Shown here: in pieces, positions 33,427 through 48,482 of the stretch
How the letters are laid out: each line of letters begins with the position of its first letter
Numbering within the stretch: position 1 is the first letter of the stretch
Source of the DNA: Diphasiastrum complanatum
Taxonomy: Eukaryota > Streptophyta > Lycopodiopsida > Lycopodiales > Lycopodiaceae
Assembly: GCA_029204225.1 (NCBI GenBank)
Contig: CM055102.1
Location: forward strand, 14,893,708 to 14,957,707
DNA length: 64,000 bases
Reading direction: 5' to 3'
The notes under the pieces: model-generated
Seen by the model: only the letters and a program-made list of their open reading frames with translations
Database searches by the model: none
Told to the model about the DNA's origin: nothing
Position numbers and translations under genes: made by a program

Positions 33427-34220
33427 CTCGGATCGAAGGTGAATGCGCCTCTTTTCTATCAAGATTTCCCTTCAGAGCTCATGATGGGACAAAACGTGGA
33501 TGTAGTTCTGTTTTGTCAAGATTTCCTACCTACTATGTAGCCTGTGATGCGATATCTTTTATCGCCGCCCACTACCAGAAGCGCAAATCAAATCCTCTCA
33601 AGTCAGAGTCAGCCAACGAGTCCTCCCACATGCAGAAATTGCCAAATTCCTATGGATTCTGTGCCGTAACACTAAAAGTAGCAAATCCGTAAATCAACAA
33701 ATTTTCAGCAGCAAAGACAAGGAAATGCAGATCTGAATTTGATGACTTGCAAAAACAAGCAAATCTGTAAGCCAGCAGGTCTGCTCCTTGCATGTGTCAC
33801 ACCATCTACTTCAGAACGTCAGTCAAAGCGTGAATAAAGCCTGAGGAAACACATCAATCAATCCTTCACGATCCCACTCTGATCGCACTCAAATCTACGG
33901 TCTTTAGCACCAAATTCCCATCTTTTCCACATCATGAAGAGAGCACAAAACTCCTCGTCTTCTCCACATAAAGAAGATATCACCAAGCTCCTTGTCTTCT
34001 CCACATCAAGAAGAAAGCCCCAAACCGAAGATAAGAAGACAGACACCAGGACAAGAAAGAATCTAACCGGTCGTCAAGATCTATTCATGGACAACTGCCA
34101 GTTGCTGAACCCTAACTACGAACATTGCAGCCAGAGGACTGACGCTAGCTGCTCTCACATCACATCCTAAGCAAGCTTTCTTTTGACAATATTCTGATCT
34201 ATTACACGGTCAAATGAGAG
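33427..34220 (-). promoter_or_regulatory. Upstream region of the kinase gene
   Basis: Non-coding; probable 5' UTR and promoter by position. No TATA or CCAAT motif could be assigned with confidence. A degenerate local duplication (CTTCTCCACAT-AAGAAG) lies at 33940-34020. Confidence 0.4.
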
Positions 34221-35807
34221 CTTTAAGTCCCAGTGAAGAACAGTATCACTGCATACCAATCATTCTGTGATACCTTTCCACGTTGTAGAAAGTGATACTA
34301 AAAAATATCTCATACAACGAACAAAGACTACTAACTGAAGACTTTCCGTTACATATCCTTTGCATCCCGATCCCCGATGTGAGCTGCTGCTGATGAGTCT
34401 CAGGATCTGGCAAAACGACCTCTAAATACTGGCATCAGTACAAAATATGAGCAGCAATCGTTTTTCCTTATGCCTTCCTCACAGCTACCCAGCGAGCTCA
34501 TTCACTCTCAGCCCAACATAGATGGGTATGCCATGTATTTTCATCAGCTCATCTGGCCTACAGGATTCAGCAACTACTAAATTTGAAGAGCTCCAAAACA
34601 GTAAAAGACTTATCAACTTTGTATTCGGCACGTTGTGGCAAATATGCCGTATCTCAGAGTACTTCCTTATAATAATGTGAAAACAAAATCTTTATAGTAT
34701 CTAGCAGAGGCACATTCCTTGTCCATTATCACAGAATATTCTGCCTTCGCCTGCTAACAATTTTATTCCTCACTTCCCCCTTGCAAGGCTGTTCTTTTCA
34801 AATATTTTTTGTTCTCTTATAGGAAGAGAGTTAAAAGATACTATCCATGTGTTGTGCTTGTGCTACAGCTTATCCAAAAGGTGCCTTGGTAAGCTGCAGG
34901 TGGCCAGTCCCACCCTCACCCAACTATGTAAGAGATAACTTTACCTAGGAGATCTCATACTAGTGTATTTTGTCTCTTGCATCGTTGGATGAGCATGGAG
35001 GCTTTTGCGTGCACCCTAGGTCATGTTGAGGAATACACTCAACCCTTTCATGATAAATTTGCCTCTACGGTATCGTTTTGTGAAGTGCTTTTCAGGCAAC
35101 TGATCACGCCTTTTGCAATATTCATCGCCGTGGTTGAGGGTGCATATGTCGGGCCCCAACCTCATCCAATCAATGTAGCATGTTAAGAAAATGGCATGAT
35201 CATATCTTCATTTTGATGGTGTTTGTTAACACCGTAAGATGAGGGATGCCTCCACTCATAGTCATGGTGGATGCTGAATATTGTCATCCCATGAATTCTC
35301 TCTTTCTACAAGAACCCATATACATATCTAGACTACCATTGGGAGTAACGTAATAGACAAGATATTGATGTGGCACATAAATGTCATCTTCTGATTGGCT
35401 TCGGACAATACTTTTGCAAGTTTGAATTGTCAAATGTCCTACCTACATTGTATGGATAAGGTTATAAGGTTGCCTCCAAGGCAAGAAGAAACTTTAGATG
35501 GATATTCTCTACCACCTCCATTGTTACCTTAATTTTTCGAGAGATGTTTTACCACTACAAGCTCTATAGATCACTCACAATCTAATGTCAATTACTATTT
35601 CTTGAGACACCAACAACACACGCATGCTAATGCAAAGCCAAATCTGTGGTCAAAGGATGAAATCGACATCCCTTCCTATCACCAAGAACAATCACGTTAA
35701 CACACCAACCTACTCATCATCATACATTATACATTGCCCATCATCGATATTTCATCATACTCTCATTCCACGGTGTATGCACCATGGATACCCATCATGA
35801 CAGCTAT

Positions 35808-35971
35808 ATTATAATATTTGAGTTAAATTTCAAAATTTTCTGTCTAGTTTGAAATGCTTGACGAGGGAGAAGGTGATCATGAGAATTACATATTATAATA
35901 TTTGAGTTAAATTTCAAAATTTTGTGTCTAGCTTGAAATGCTTGACGAGGGAGAAGGTGATGAGAATTACA
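35808..35971. repeat. 84-bp tandem duplication
   Basis: ATTATAATATTTGAGTTAAA begins at 35808 and again at 35892; both copies run through GCTTGACGAGGGAGAAGGTG. The second lacks three bases. Confidence 0.9.
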
Positions 35972-35988
35972 TATGAAATGCTCAATCT

Positions 35989-36155
35989 GGAAGGTAAGCC
36001 AAGGACGAATTTGAGGTGTTGGCCTTGGTGCTCCTCTTTAACATCGACAATCTAAACCTTTATGGAATGTTAGATTTGGAAAGTAAGCCAAGGAAGAGTT
36101 CAAGGTATTGGCCTTGGTGCACCTCTTTCGCATTGGCACTCTAACCCTATATGAA
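35989..36155. repeat. Diverged tandem duplication of about 89 bp
   Basis: GGAAGGTAAGCCAAGGA at 35989 recurs as GGAAAGTAAGCCAAGGA at 36078, both followed by TTGGCCTTGGTGC and CCTCTTT. It is more diverged than the neighbouring duplication. Confidence 0.8.
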
Positions 36156-36695
36156 AAAACAAGTAGACGAGCTCATAGAAAAAACAAAAAGAACTTGAAA
36201 AGAAAAAAAAATAGAAAAGCTTATTCAACTCTCTCGTGTGCATATGTTTATTAATGGTAAAAATGTTGTAACATACACATGAATAATTTTCCATTTTTTG
36301 TTAATTAGTGTGCGGAGGGCACCTTTCATTCCTCGCGTTGGGACACAATGGTAGTTGAAATGTTTCGCAACTTTCATAAGGATAGACACTAAGCTTGATT
36401 TCTTGAATAAAACCAATAAAGTGGGTAGAGTGCATCGTAGCGAGGAGTTGAGGGTTTTTACATTCCATGATATGCAATTTATCTAATGAAAAAAAAATGG
36501 GAATATCTACAATATAACAAGAGATTGAAGAAACGATCTATGAAATGTAAAATACTATAACATGCTGAATATTTGTTGTTCCCTTCCTTGTTAGTATCTG
36601 GGGGGAGCATTGTGCACAATATTAATTAGGGTAGCTTCATTGGGCTTTGCTAAGGTGTGCCAAACATTTGACAATAACCTTTCTAGATCATTGTT

Positions 36696-36828
<133 letters not shown>

Positions 36829-37278
36829 CGTCATGGTTCTCTTTTGTCTCCAATAGTTAAGTTTGTGAACTGGTCTCTTGTCCTTAAGTCAAAAAAATAT
36901 TGCCTCGAGTCTTTCTCTATTAGGTCGATGCACAAGAATTGAATGGTCAAATTCTCTTCAAGGAATATGTTTCCAAATTGTTTTTGTCGAGTTTGGTTGT
37001 TATACTTGTTGAAATCGTATAGTCCAAATTATGTTCGATCGACTTTCCTAGTTTTGTAAACAAATGCTTTTTAAACTTATGAAACATCGTCATGTATAAA
37101 AAGTTGTCAGACACCATGCACTAGCTTCACATGTCCTAATGGATATGCCTAGGCCCTCACAAGGTAATAATTTACATTTCTAGCCTAGTTCGGAATGACA
37201 AAGCATAACTAATAAACTCGTATACTAGAGTATCGAATATTAACGTCAGATTATTTCGAATCCTTTGAACAAAAGGAT

Positions 37279-39651
<2,373 letters not shown>

Positions 39652-40289
39652 TGACAAAGTTTCCAACAAGTTCACACGTGTGGGGATAATCCACTAATGT
39701 GAATGATCTTATTAAGCTTTATGATTAGCACAATAAACTAATTCTAGATTGAATAGCAAGATCTAGTACAGAATTTAATGACTTAACCACAATCTAGCAT
39801 GCTAAGAATCAGATAATGATAGCTTTGATTACAAATGAGCAAAAGTACAAGAATTTAGTGTATGAGCATTAGCCTCAACACGAGTTAGAGAGAGGAAGAG
39901 AGAGAGATAGTCAAGCAAATAATGGTGTTGATCCAAAATGGCATGGAATAACTACAAAGCTTTGGTTCTTCATCAAAGATTACGTGAATAGCTACACATA
40001 TTTATGGAGTTTAAAGTAGCTCGAGGTAGAATTACATCCATCCACCTTTCAATCACATCTAAAGTGAAAAGTAGAGTCTAAGTGACATTTGTCACATCTC
40101 ATGCATGCATTTATACCTACTTTTACCAAGTGGCATTATTCTAACTAGAATTGTACAAATCATCATGCATGTGTCCATTTCACTTTGCGCATGCCATGCA
40201 TGTCACTATGGATCACTTACAATAAATGCATGTGATATGCCACGAGTTTCTACAAGCATATCAATGTCATTTCTACAAATGATATTATT
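39652..40289 (-). repeat. LTR of the element B family, truncated solo copy
   Basis: Starts TGACAAAGTTTCCAACAAGT and follows the element B LTR through TTCACACGTGTGGGGA, ATTAAGCTTTATGATTAGCA, CTAGCATGCTAAG, CTTTGGTTCTTCATCA, TTATGGAGTTTA, ATCATCATGCATGTGTCCAT and GCCACGAGTTTCTACAAGCAT. It lacks the final 150 bp and no primer-binding site precedes it. It abuts gypsy sequence at 40289. Confidence 0.85.
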
Positions 40290-41410
40290 GGCTGTCAACC
40301 AGCTGATATGGTCGAGTTTTAAGTGCAAGTTTCCGTTGTTGTGCCTTGGATAGTGACCAATCAGGTTGGTCATTCATCAAGTACTCAACTATGTGCGCGG
40401 CCCAATCCGGTACAGCATCCAAGTAAAATAAAACAACATCCGGTAACTCATCATCAGGTTGGGGATCCTTCTGTGTCGATTTGATTCGTGATACATGATC
40501 CGCCATATAATGTTGCTTGCCTTTGCGTACCACTCTTCGAAAATGGAACTCCAGCAACAAGAATAAACGTCTAGTGATTCTCCATGTGTTGCAGGTTTTG
40601 TCGACTAGGTAGAGCAAAGGTTGATGATCAATGTAGAATGCAAAGTGAGTTGCCATAAGATAATGGTGAAAATTCTTGATAGCAAATACCATTGCTAAGG
40701 CTTCTCGCTCAATCGTCAAATAATTGATCTCGGCATCATTGATTTTTCGATTGGCGAAGCGAATAGAAAAATATTTCTTGTACTCGCTTGCTGGCTGGGT
40801 CAATACAGCTCCTATAGCATACTTTACTGCGTCGGTATGCACATGAAACTCAATTGTCCAATTGGGAGGTCGTAAGATCGGTGCATATATGAGTGCTTCC
40901 TTTAGCTTTTGGAAAGCTTGCAGGGCTTCCTCCATCTAATGTGGATCAATTGTCAACTTGTAGATAGGATGTGCCAAATCCGCAAAAAGTAAAATGAAGA
41001 TCCTGTAGTAATTGGCATGTCCCATGAACACATAAACTCCACAAATCATTCCAAGGGTGAAAGATCCATGATAATACATATCTTACAGCATTGTATCAGC
41101 ACTTTCTCTAATTGAGATAAGTGTTTCATCATTATATCCTTGCACGCAAAGATCATCAAGGAAGATTTCTAGGAACTTATGTAAATAGTCTTTGAATGCC
41201 TTTTGCATGACGTGATGGAAAGATCTAGGGGCATTACAAAGACCGAATGGCATGACCTTGTAGGCATATGTACCCCATTCAGTAGCAAATGCAATCTTGT
41301 GTTGATTCTCCGATGCAATCTTCACTTTGTTGTAGCTGCTGAAGCCATCCCAAAAATTGTAGGCTTCCGCTCCAGCTACTCGCTCAGTGTAGTTTGGATT
41401 GCATTGTAGT
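40290..41410 (-). pseudogene. Gypsy RT-RNase H fragment
   Basis: RT blocks KVMPFGLCNAPRSFHHVMQ and the active-site FLEIFLDDLCV lie at 41083-41325. RNase H and downstream blocks follow at 40290-40935: ILRPPNWTIEFHVHTDAVKY, NYLTIEREALAMVFAI, YIDHQPLLYLVDKTCNT, GKQHYMADHVSRI and QQRKLALKTRPYQLV. A frame break separates the two. It is closely related to the gypsy copy at 54813-56373. It is cut at both ends: at 40290 against a copia-family LTR and near 41410. Confidence 0.88.
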
Positions 41411-43900
41411 ATCGACTCACCTTTGGTGTTGGATGATTCTACGACATGTGCCTTTTCTCCTTTGTGTTTTTCTCTGGGATTGTGCTAAATCATATGTTGA
41501 ATGTCTCTTTTTCTTGCAATGAGTGCAAAGTATGTCGGATTAAACCATCATCTATCTGCTGGTGTCCCGACTTGTTAAAGTGATCACAGGTAGAAGTATC
41601 TTTGTTGTCATTGCCCTTCGTTGAAGACTTCACTTCAGTCTTCTTGATGTTGGGCTATTTTTGTTTTTCTTCTTTCCCCTTGCAAAAAGGGCCTTCTTCT
41701 GGTCACCATTGGTTTCTCCTTGAAATTGGTGTATGCAGTTCACTTATCGAGACCATGAATTCTCCCCAATGTGCAATTCGAACATTCCACCAACTCATCC
41801 AGTTGTCCATTGATGGTAAGTTAGAATCTCTCACCTTCTCTGTCCTCCACCATTAATGAATATATCTGCTTTGTGCAAATGCTTCATCTTTTGTGGTAGT
41901 TGCCCTCCATTTCTCACGCAAGGATTTGTGTTCAGATCGATATTCTTTTTGGATGAATTTTGTTGTGTGTATGTGCAAACTTTGCTCCCAGTGAAACAGA
42001 CATGATCTCTCTCGTCCAACCATCTTGTTGTTTGGACCTCCATTGAAAACAGTTCGGACATCTCTTCAATTTGCTTGTGCCTCATCTACCATAAAGCCAC
42101 GAAAATCTGCATTATCGTGACCTGCCTGTTCCATCACATCGTTCAGGGAATTCCAAAATAGAATTTGGGATTGTATGTCCTCCTCTTTCATCTCACACGT
42201 CACTATTGTCAAGAGCTCCTGAATGCTATGACAAAAGAAAATAAAATATGATATTTAGATTTACAATCCAAAGGAGATAAAAAATGGAGGATAATGTTTG
42301 TTGCTACTGATTTAACCTGGGATCATAAACGTGGCCAACCAGTCACTCTTCTAGTGTAATTAAATTGCACCCATGCATTCTTGAGGTCTCCATTGCTTGT
42401 TCTCCTCATCCAATTGATCAAGTCCACACCTGAAGCGGGGCGTGTGGACATTTTGAAACCTAAAAATGCTCACCAGGACCACCTTGGCCTAGAAATTTTC
42501 TACCATGAAAAAAGACAAACATTGAGTTGTTTTTAGTAATAGAAGGCTATCAAGGCCATCACTTAAAGGCATTGCAGTACTCCTAGCCGATGTGACCATC
42601 CTGCGTAGCCTGTCATGCAAACTCAACGATCAAATATGGAGATATTACAATAAGTGCAACAGACACAACATATTGCAATGGATACAATATAATCCCCCCC
42701 TCCCCCCCCTCAAAAAAAAAATTCCATTTTAGTAGGATCTTCCATTGAATTAGACGAGGTGAAGCTATCATTATCGATACCCTGCTTGTGATTACAACGA
42801 GACACGTTTGTACTCTCACAGCGAACAACTTTTTTTAAAACTATGACCACATACTGCTACATTGACAATGTCTCTTCCATGATGTACTGCTCGTTTCCCT
42901 CTATGTCACTGTAGCTTTTTAGTTATCATGGATACATAGTCATTGTTTTTGTTAATCACCGCATTGAAGCTTTCAAACATTTCATTGTTGCCAATTTTAT
43001 TTTCCAGATATCTATGACTAACAATGGCCTTTCCTTCGTTGAATTAAACTGTTAGAAACGATACACCGATCACGTCATAATGAATGGTTGCTTCCATTGA
43101 ATCTGTCACATGCAAGAACATATACATTTCATTATTTCAAAATTTGACCGATTTGTCGAAGAGTCCAACTAGTCATGAATGTCGCTTTCTTCCCATGTCA
43201 CCTTTCGTTTGCTGCTTGGCACTTGCTTTGTCATAGTCGGTCGGTGAAGAACAAACCACGGTAGATCTAATTTTTGGTAGTGGGTAGCGATCAGAGGCTG
43301 CAACAGGGTTCTAGTTCACTGGCAGGCTATCAGAGGTTGATTTTTGACTATAACCGGCCATCGAAAATCTGCAACCGGCTGGTACTGGCTGCAGGTAGGT
43401 CGCTGACAGATTGTAGAAGTCTGATTTTTTCACAGGCAGGCAAGTAGAGGTCCACAACGAGCCACAGACGGACAGGGCAGGTCGATCTGTGGAGTCGATG
43501 AATGACTGGTACAGCTTGTTAAAGGGAGAATAGGGCGCAGACAGCAGGTTTCGGCATCGACAGGGCCTCAACAGGTCATAGGCAGGACTGAGAATGCCTA
43601 AACAGACCAAAAATAGGATGATACAATTCTCAATAGGCCGCAAATGGGCTGAAACAACCCGCAGACATGTTGTGGAGCCATGTGACAGACGTGTAAATGG
43701 GTCACTAGGCCGTGACAAGTTGCTAGATCGCTGGTAGGTTTGATTGTTGATGGAAACTCGCACACCGAAGGCGTAGACAGAGGCTGCAACCAGTCATTTG
43801 TACTTCGCTTGTGATTTGCCTTGCTTATCGTAATGTTGCCCTTGCTGGTGTTGCATTCTTTTTGTCATGCAAATGGTGCGCTCATCATTCGAACCCTAAT
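41411..43900. other. Non-coding, probably decayed repeat DNA
   Basis: 41411-42100 may hold very decayed gypsy pol upstream of the preceding fragment (minus). 42100-43900 has no supported gene. A poly-C then poly-A tract lies at 42692-42720. 43260-43780 has repeated TGCAACCGGCTGG/GCAGACAG phrases without coding support. Confidence 0.45.
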
Positions 43901-44940
43901 GCATGCATATACACTCTTCTAACAAGCATTCAACTCGTCCAATTCTACGAAGCAATGGCATGGTCCTTCACACATGCATCCTAACACGGAATGAACCAAG
44001 GAAAAAAAATTGTGAGTGCATTCACATCCAAACCAACTACTCAACAATGCTCTCAATCAAAATGCAAACCTTCTCTCCATCCACCTTACAACAAACGAGA
44101 GGGTAAACCCTTCACCCTCTCCCTCTCTCTAAGCAATGCATTCAATCTACAAGAAACCATACACCATGCTCATAACACTCAATCCACAATGCACTCATTC
44201 CAACCAACCATGAGCATCAATCAACCAACAATTCAAAACATGGAGTTATCATCCTCTAGATCTTTTCAAGCATTCAAACACTCTACATCTTATCAATGAG
44301 AGAAAGAGGGTAACCAACTTAAACAATCCTCAATAATGAAATCAAACACCACCTCCACACAATGTGAGATTGAAACAACCACAATCAAGGCATCACACTA
44401 AGCAATCAAGCATTCACGCCTAACCACTAACATTACTCTCAAACCACTAACAACAACCACACCACACAACTACAATTCAATACACTACCTCCAAGCAAAT
44501 CACACTCATATGAGGCAAGACAACAAGGATACAAAAGCTCTAACATCCAAATATACTAACTCTCAACACACATACTCTCAACACTAACTCTCAACACACA
44601 TCCACAAATACAAAGAGTTGGCTCCTTTTTATAGGAAAACCCAAGTGTCCCCCTTCAAAATGACGCTTTGCCAATTTTCATGCCCTTCAAGCCCTCTTTG
44701 CCATTTGTCCTCAACCCATTTAATAGTACACCTAGTGGCCTCCATAAGAGAGTGGGGGAGTGGTGCATTCAAGGCTCTCTTCCAAAACTAGCCAAGATGC
44801 CATTTTTGTCAAAGGCTAGGGAGGCCATTCAAGTTTTCCCTTTTGTGCACCCTAGAAGCCCAAAACGTCAATGGCTAGTGGGTGTACCTCCCAATTTTTA
44901 TAGCCTCCAAGGTGTTTTGGCATTTACTATCCAAATGTGT

Positions 44941-44963
44941 TGGGTGAGGCCCTTTTTCAACCC
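44941..44963 (+). repeat. Left arm of a 23-bp perfect inverted repeat
   Basis: Starts TGGGTGAGGCCCTTTTT and ends CAACCC; it is the exact reverse complement of 45382-45404, with a 418-bp spacer. Confidence 0.9.
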
Positions 44964-45381
44964 CCCAGATGTAAAAAAATAGCCGACATGACCGTGCTGA
45001 AATCTCACCATGTACTGAGTCCATTTTTTACTAATATATGATCACTTAGTGTATTTTTCAAGGAAACCGTTTTGTCATGGGAGCCCTAGTCATAAATGCC
45101 AAAAAAAGTCAACCAAAGAAGAGTAAACTGAGAAAAAAAAATTTATGGTAAAAAGGGACCGAGAAATATGGATTCAGTGTCAAGGAATAACATAAACCCT
45201 AACGACAAGGTTTGGCCAATTTACGAGCAATTAACGAAATGTGTGGGCCAAAGTGGCTACCCAATAGACCAAAAACCCAAAAAAATGAGCAGTAGAGGGG
45301 CACGCCCCTTGAAAATTCAAGGAAAGGCAAAAAAACAAATGTCCTCAAAAAACAAAAATGAAGGCCGCCTATTAAAAATAC

Positions 45382-45404
45382 GGGTTGAAAAAGGGCCTCA
45401 CCCA
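45382..45404 (-). repeat. Right arm of the 23-bp inverted repeat
   Basis: GGGTTGAAAAAGGGCC then TCACCCA; partner of 44941-44963. Confidence 0.9.
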
Positions 45405-45724
45405 AAATTTGGATACATTTGAAAGTTGAGAGTTGTAGTTGTCTTGTGGTTTGGAAGTGATGTTAGTTACTTTGCTTGCTTGCATGTTAGATGTGTGGTG
45501 AGTGACTTTGTGGTTGGAGTGTGTTGTCTTGAGTTGATAATTTTTGGGAGGCGGTTAGTTATTTTTGGATTCTTGTTGTCTTGAGTGGAGAGTTGTATCC
45601 AATTTAGAGAGGTAGAAGGGTTCTTTCAATAATGTGTTGAGTATGACCTTAAGGTGTGATTGTCTTATTTCTAATCTATTAGAGAGTTAGTGAATTTCTT
45701 GTAATTGTGTGGGTTTGAGCATGA

Positions 45725-47000
45725 TTAAGTGGTTTTGGTTTGCAATTGCCTTGTATCGTTAGAGCTTGTTTGCATGGAAGGTTCATCGTTGAGTGGTAGA
45801 TGTTTCCAAATGAATTGATTTAGAATTTGACAAGAGTTTGTCTGAAAATCTACCCTATGTCCTAGATCTATGATTCGACTGACTATTGATAGTAGATTTG
45901 TCGCCAAAAGATACAATATATTTGGTACAAGTTTTGACACTCCATTCTGAAAATGCATTCCAACAATACCTTCACCTTCAATTCTGTGGGAGTTGTTGTC
46001 TCCAAGGGGAACGAATCTCTTGGTGCTGTACGCCGAATGATTGATGAACCATTCTTGATGGCTTGTCATGTGTTGCGTTGCTCCAGAAATGAGGAACCAT
46101 TCCTCCAATTGTTTGATGTGGTGATGGCTCACCATGAAAAATTCATGCTCATCATCTTCTGAATCTTGGTTCTTCTGTCTTGCGTTGGCTGCATGGGCTT
46201 GCTGGTCTGTGGCTACTTCTTCTTGTCATTGTTGAACTTCAAAATTCGACAATCCTGGATTTTGTGATTCGTCTTCTTGCAATATCTCCAGAATAGCCTC
46301 TTCTTGTTTTGAGCATGTGGCTGATTTTGGGTCTTTTGTGTCTACTTCTAATTGTTGTCAGTTTGTCGGACAACTCTCATCTTCCGATGCTTCCTGGTGT
46401 TCTTCTTTGAGAATAATGCTTGTGAGTCGTTGACGGAAGACAAGAATGCTCCATTTCTTCTTGATTTCTCTTGCAGCAGCATGATTAAGACTCTGGACAA
46501 TGTTATATCTGAGTGTGTGGTTAGCATCATCATCCAGTTTTCATAAGAGGATGGCAAACTGGTCAATAAGGTCATTACATCGTCAGAGTCTTTGACTACT
46601 GAACCTATTGCCACCATCCGCTCTAATAGAGTCTTGTATTGATTAATGTGATTTTGAACAAAATCACTTTCTGACATTCTGAGTGAGAAGAACTTTCTCA
46701 TCAAATGCAATTTTGAACTGACATCCCTCACGTCATATAATGTAATCAATATGTCCCAAGCCTCTTTCAAAGATTGGGCTTGTCTGATGTGGCCAATCTG
46801 TGTGTCGGAGTTGATAAGGGTGATCAAGGTGAAAGCCTTGCCATCTCTAAGCTTCCATTTGGAAATGGCTTGCTCATCAACACTAGGAAGTAGTTCGGTT
46901 CCAGCGACTATTTCTTAAAGCTCCTTGGCCATCAAAACTACCTTCATCTCGAATTTCCATAAATGGTAGTTCGAATCATCGAGTTTGTCTACCATAAGAG
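45725..47000 (-). pseudogene. Copia gag-protease remnant
   Basis: Gag starts near 47000 with LDDSNYHLWKFEMKVVLMAKEL and continues through SLKEAWDILITLYD, SKLHLMRKFFSLRMSE, MTLLTSLPSSYENW and a broken knuckle (YCKKTNHKIQDC, first Cys lost) near 46250-46300. The protease at 45725-46135 reads WFLISGATQHMTSHQEWF, where the catalytic Asp of the D-S/T-G-A triad is replaced by Ile, so it is inactive. No integrase or RT follows. It is a different copia family from element B by sequence. Confidence 0.88.
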
Positions 47001-47152
47001 TAGATTATGATTGTGAGTCCATTTGGAATGTTGGGATGAGTAATGCAGATAGTAGATTAATATGAGCGGAAACAATTATAGCAAATGTCTACACTATATC
47101 AGAACAATTGTTCTGATTATGCTCTAAGTCCGCTTCGCAGAATCAGAGATGA

Positions 47153-47165
47153 GGCTCTGATAACA
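47153..47165 (-). other. Primer-binding site, initiator tRNA-Met type, one mismatch
   Basis: The minus strand reads TGTTATCAGAGCC next to an LTR beginning TGTTGGAAATTC at 47166. It belongs to the copia remnant at 45725-47000. Confidence 0.8.
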
Positions 47166-47575
47166 TGTTGGAAATTCGAATAGTGGATCAACCGACAATG
47201 CTTGTCATGATGAAAGAGCACCAACATGGAATCCTCGATGCATGCAACTATGTGTATTGGATTCAGACAAACAACGATAAATCGAAGTCTGTTGTCTTAC
47301 TTGATTAGTTTCAAAGTCGTTGATTGAGACAGTCGATGTTGAAGGGTTTGCGAATCCCGAGGCAACCCTAACCCTAGTTAATAAGTGAGAGGAATTTGGC
47401 ACCCTGCGTGTGTAAGTCAAACCCGATGATCACATAGAGATTTGATTAGTTAAAAGTCAATAAAAGGACTTTAGGCCTTTTTGCGGGACTTTTAATCTCG
47501 TAGGGCCTAAATGTCAAGTTAGTAAATAAAGTTGGGTTTTTCTCCAATTTGGATGGTTCCCACTCTTTTTTAAAT
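47166..47575 (-). repeat. LTR of the 46-kb copia remnant, end uncertain
   Basis: Begins TGTTGGAAATTCG beside the primer-binding site. No second copy was found in the window, so length is inferred from the start of the next element. Confidence 0.5.
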
Positions 47576-47828
47576 TTTAATAATTAGAGAGGCAGAAATG
47601 GACCAATAGGATTCAGAGGCTAGGGTCCTCCTCTCTCTTATAAAAAGGGACTAACTCGAGTTCCTACACATGTTCATTTTCTCATTTCCATAAAGCAGAT
47701 TGGTTCTCTTTTGAAATGGATTGATGAATGTACTTGCTCTCTATCACTTTTTCTCCATCTCTCATGCTTTCTTTGGATTTTGCTAATTGTTATTAGGATT
47801 GTATGTTGTTATACTTTTTATGAGAGAA
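47576..47828 (+). repeat. Gypsy LTR fragment (plus)
   Basis: GAGAGGCAGAAATGGACCAA through CTTATAAAAAGGGAC (TATA) to TTTTTATGAGAGA matches 23780-24040. An internal deletion then joins it directly to leader sequence at 47829, removing the LTR end and primer-binding site. Confidence 0.75.
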
Positions 47829-48482
47829 GAGGATCAATTGTCATATTGCCATATTTTTGCCAAAAAAAAGTCACTTTTTTGCAAAGATACGAGTATTACT
47901 CTTGATTCTTCGCCAAAATCTTCGTCGAGTTTCCAAAACATTCTATTTACAGTAAAATACTATTTTTGAGTTCGACGAAGATTCTTCTTGTCCTAATCAT
48001 AGAAAATCTTGATTTTTACCCTCGCCAAACTACAGAAACTGTGTTTTTTTGTGTCAGAAACCTTCGTCGAGTTTACCCTAGTTTTATTTGTGTCAGATCT
48101 TGAATCTGAGAGGTCGGCAAAGGTTATTTTCCTAGAAATTATTTGAAAAGTTGATTAGAGTGTTTATTTTCAAAATAGCACTATTGAACCTTCGCCGAGC
48201 CAATCTTCGCCTAGGTAGCCTTCGCCAGTTCAATTTTAGGTTCGGATTTTCCAGATCAAGTCTCTGTCAAATTTTGGGTCAAATCTGATACAATTTGATT
48301 CGGATTCTGAGAAATTTTTCATTTTTGAGAAGTATCGATTGATTGAATTTCAAAATCTTTTTCACGATATAGAAATCAGATTCTTGAAAAAGTGGAATAG
48401 ATCTAGTAGATCTGATATGAGATAGTTTTGATTGAAAAATCTAGATCCAATCTCATTGTTTGCTTGATTTGAATTTGTGAAG
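47829..48482 (+). other. Gypsy leader
   Basis: Matches 24865-25509; carries repeated CCTTCGCCGAG/CTTCGTCGAG motifs. Non-coding. Confidence 0.65.

Larger units (their letters stand above)
43901..45724. other. Low-complexity and LTR-like region
   Basis: 43990-44600 is A/C-rich low-complexity DNA. 44620-44990 resembles the gypsy LTR promoter region (a CTCCTTTTTATAGGAAAACC block like CCTTTTTATAAAATGGGAAA at 61678). A perfect 23-bp inverted repeat pairs 44941-44963 with 45382-45404. No gene supported. Confidence 0.45.

Noticed and set aside
33427-33462. N-terminal extension of the kinase upstream of 33426
   Set aside because: It begins at TTG; the first ATG in frame is at 33426.
43311-43763. 150-codon minus frame
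   Set aside because: Repetitive phrases, no family resemblance, and competing frames of similar length.
46352-46546. 64-codon + frame at 46.4 kb
   Set aside because: Antisense of the copia gag on the minus strand.
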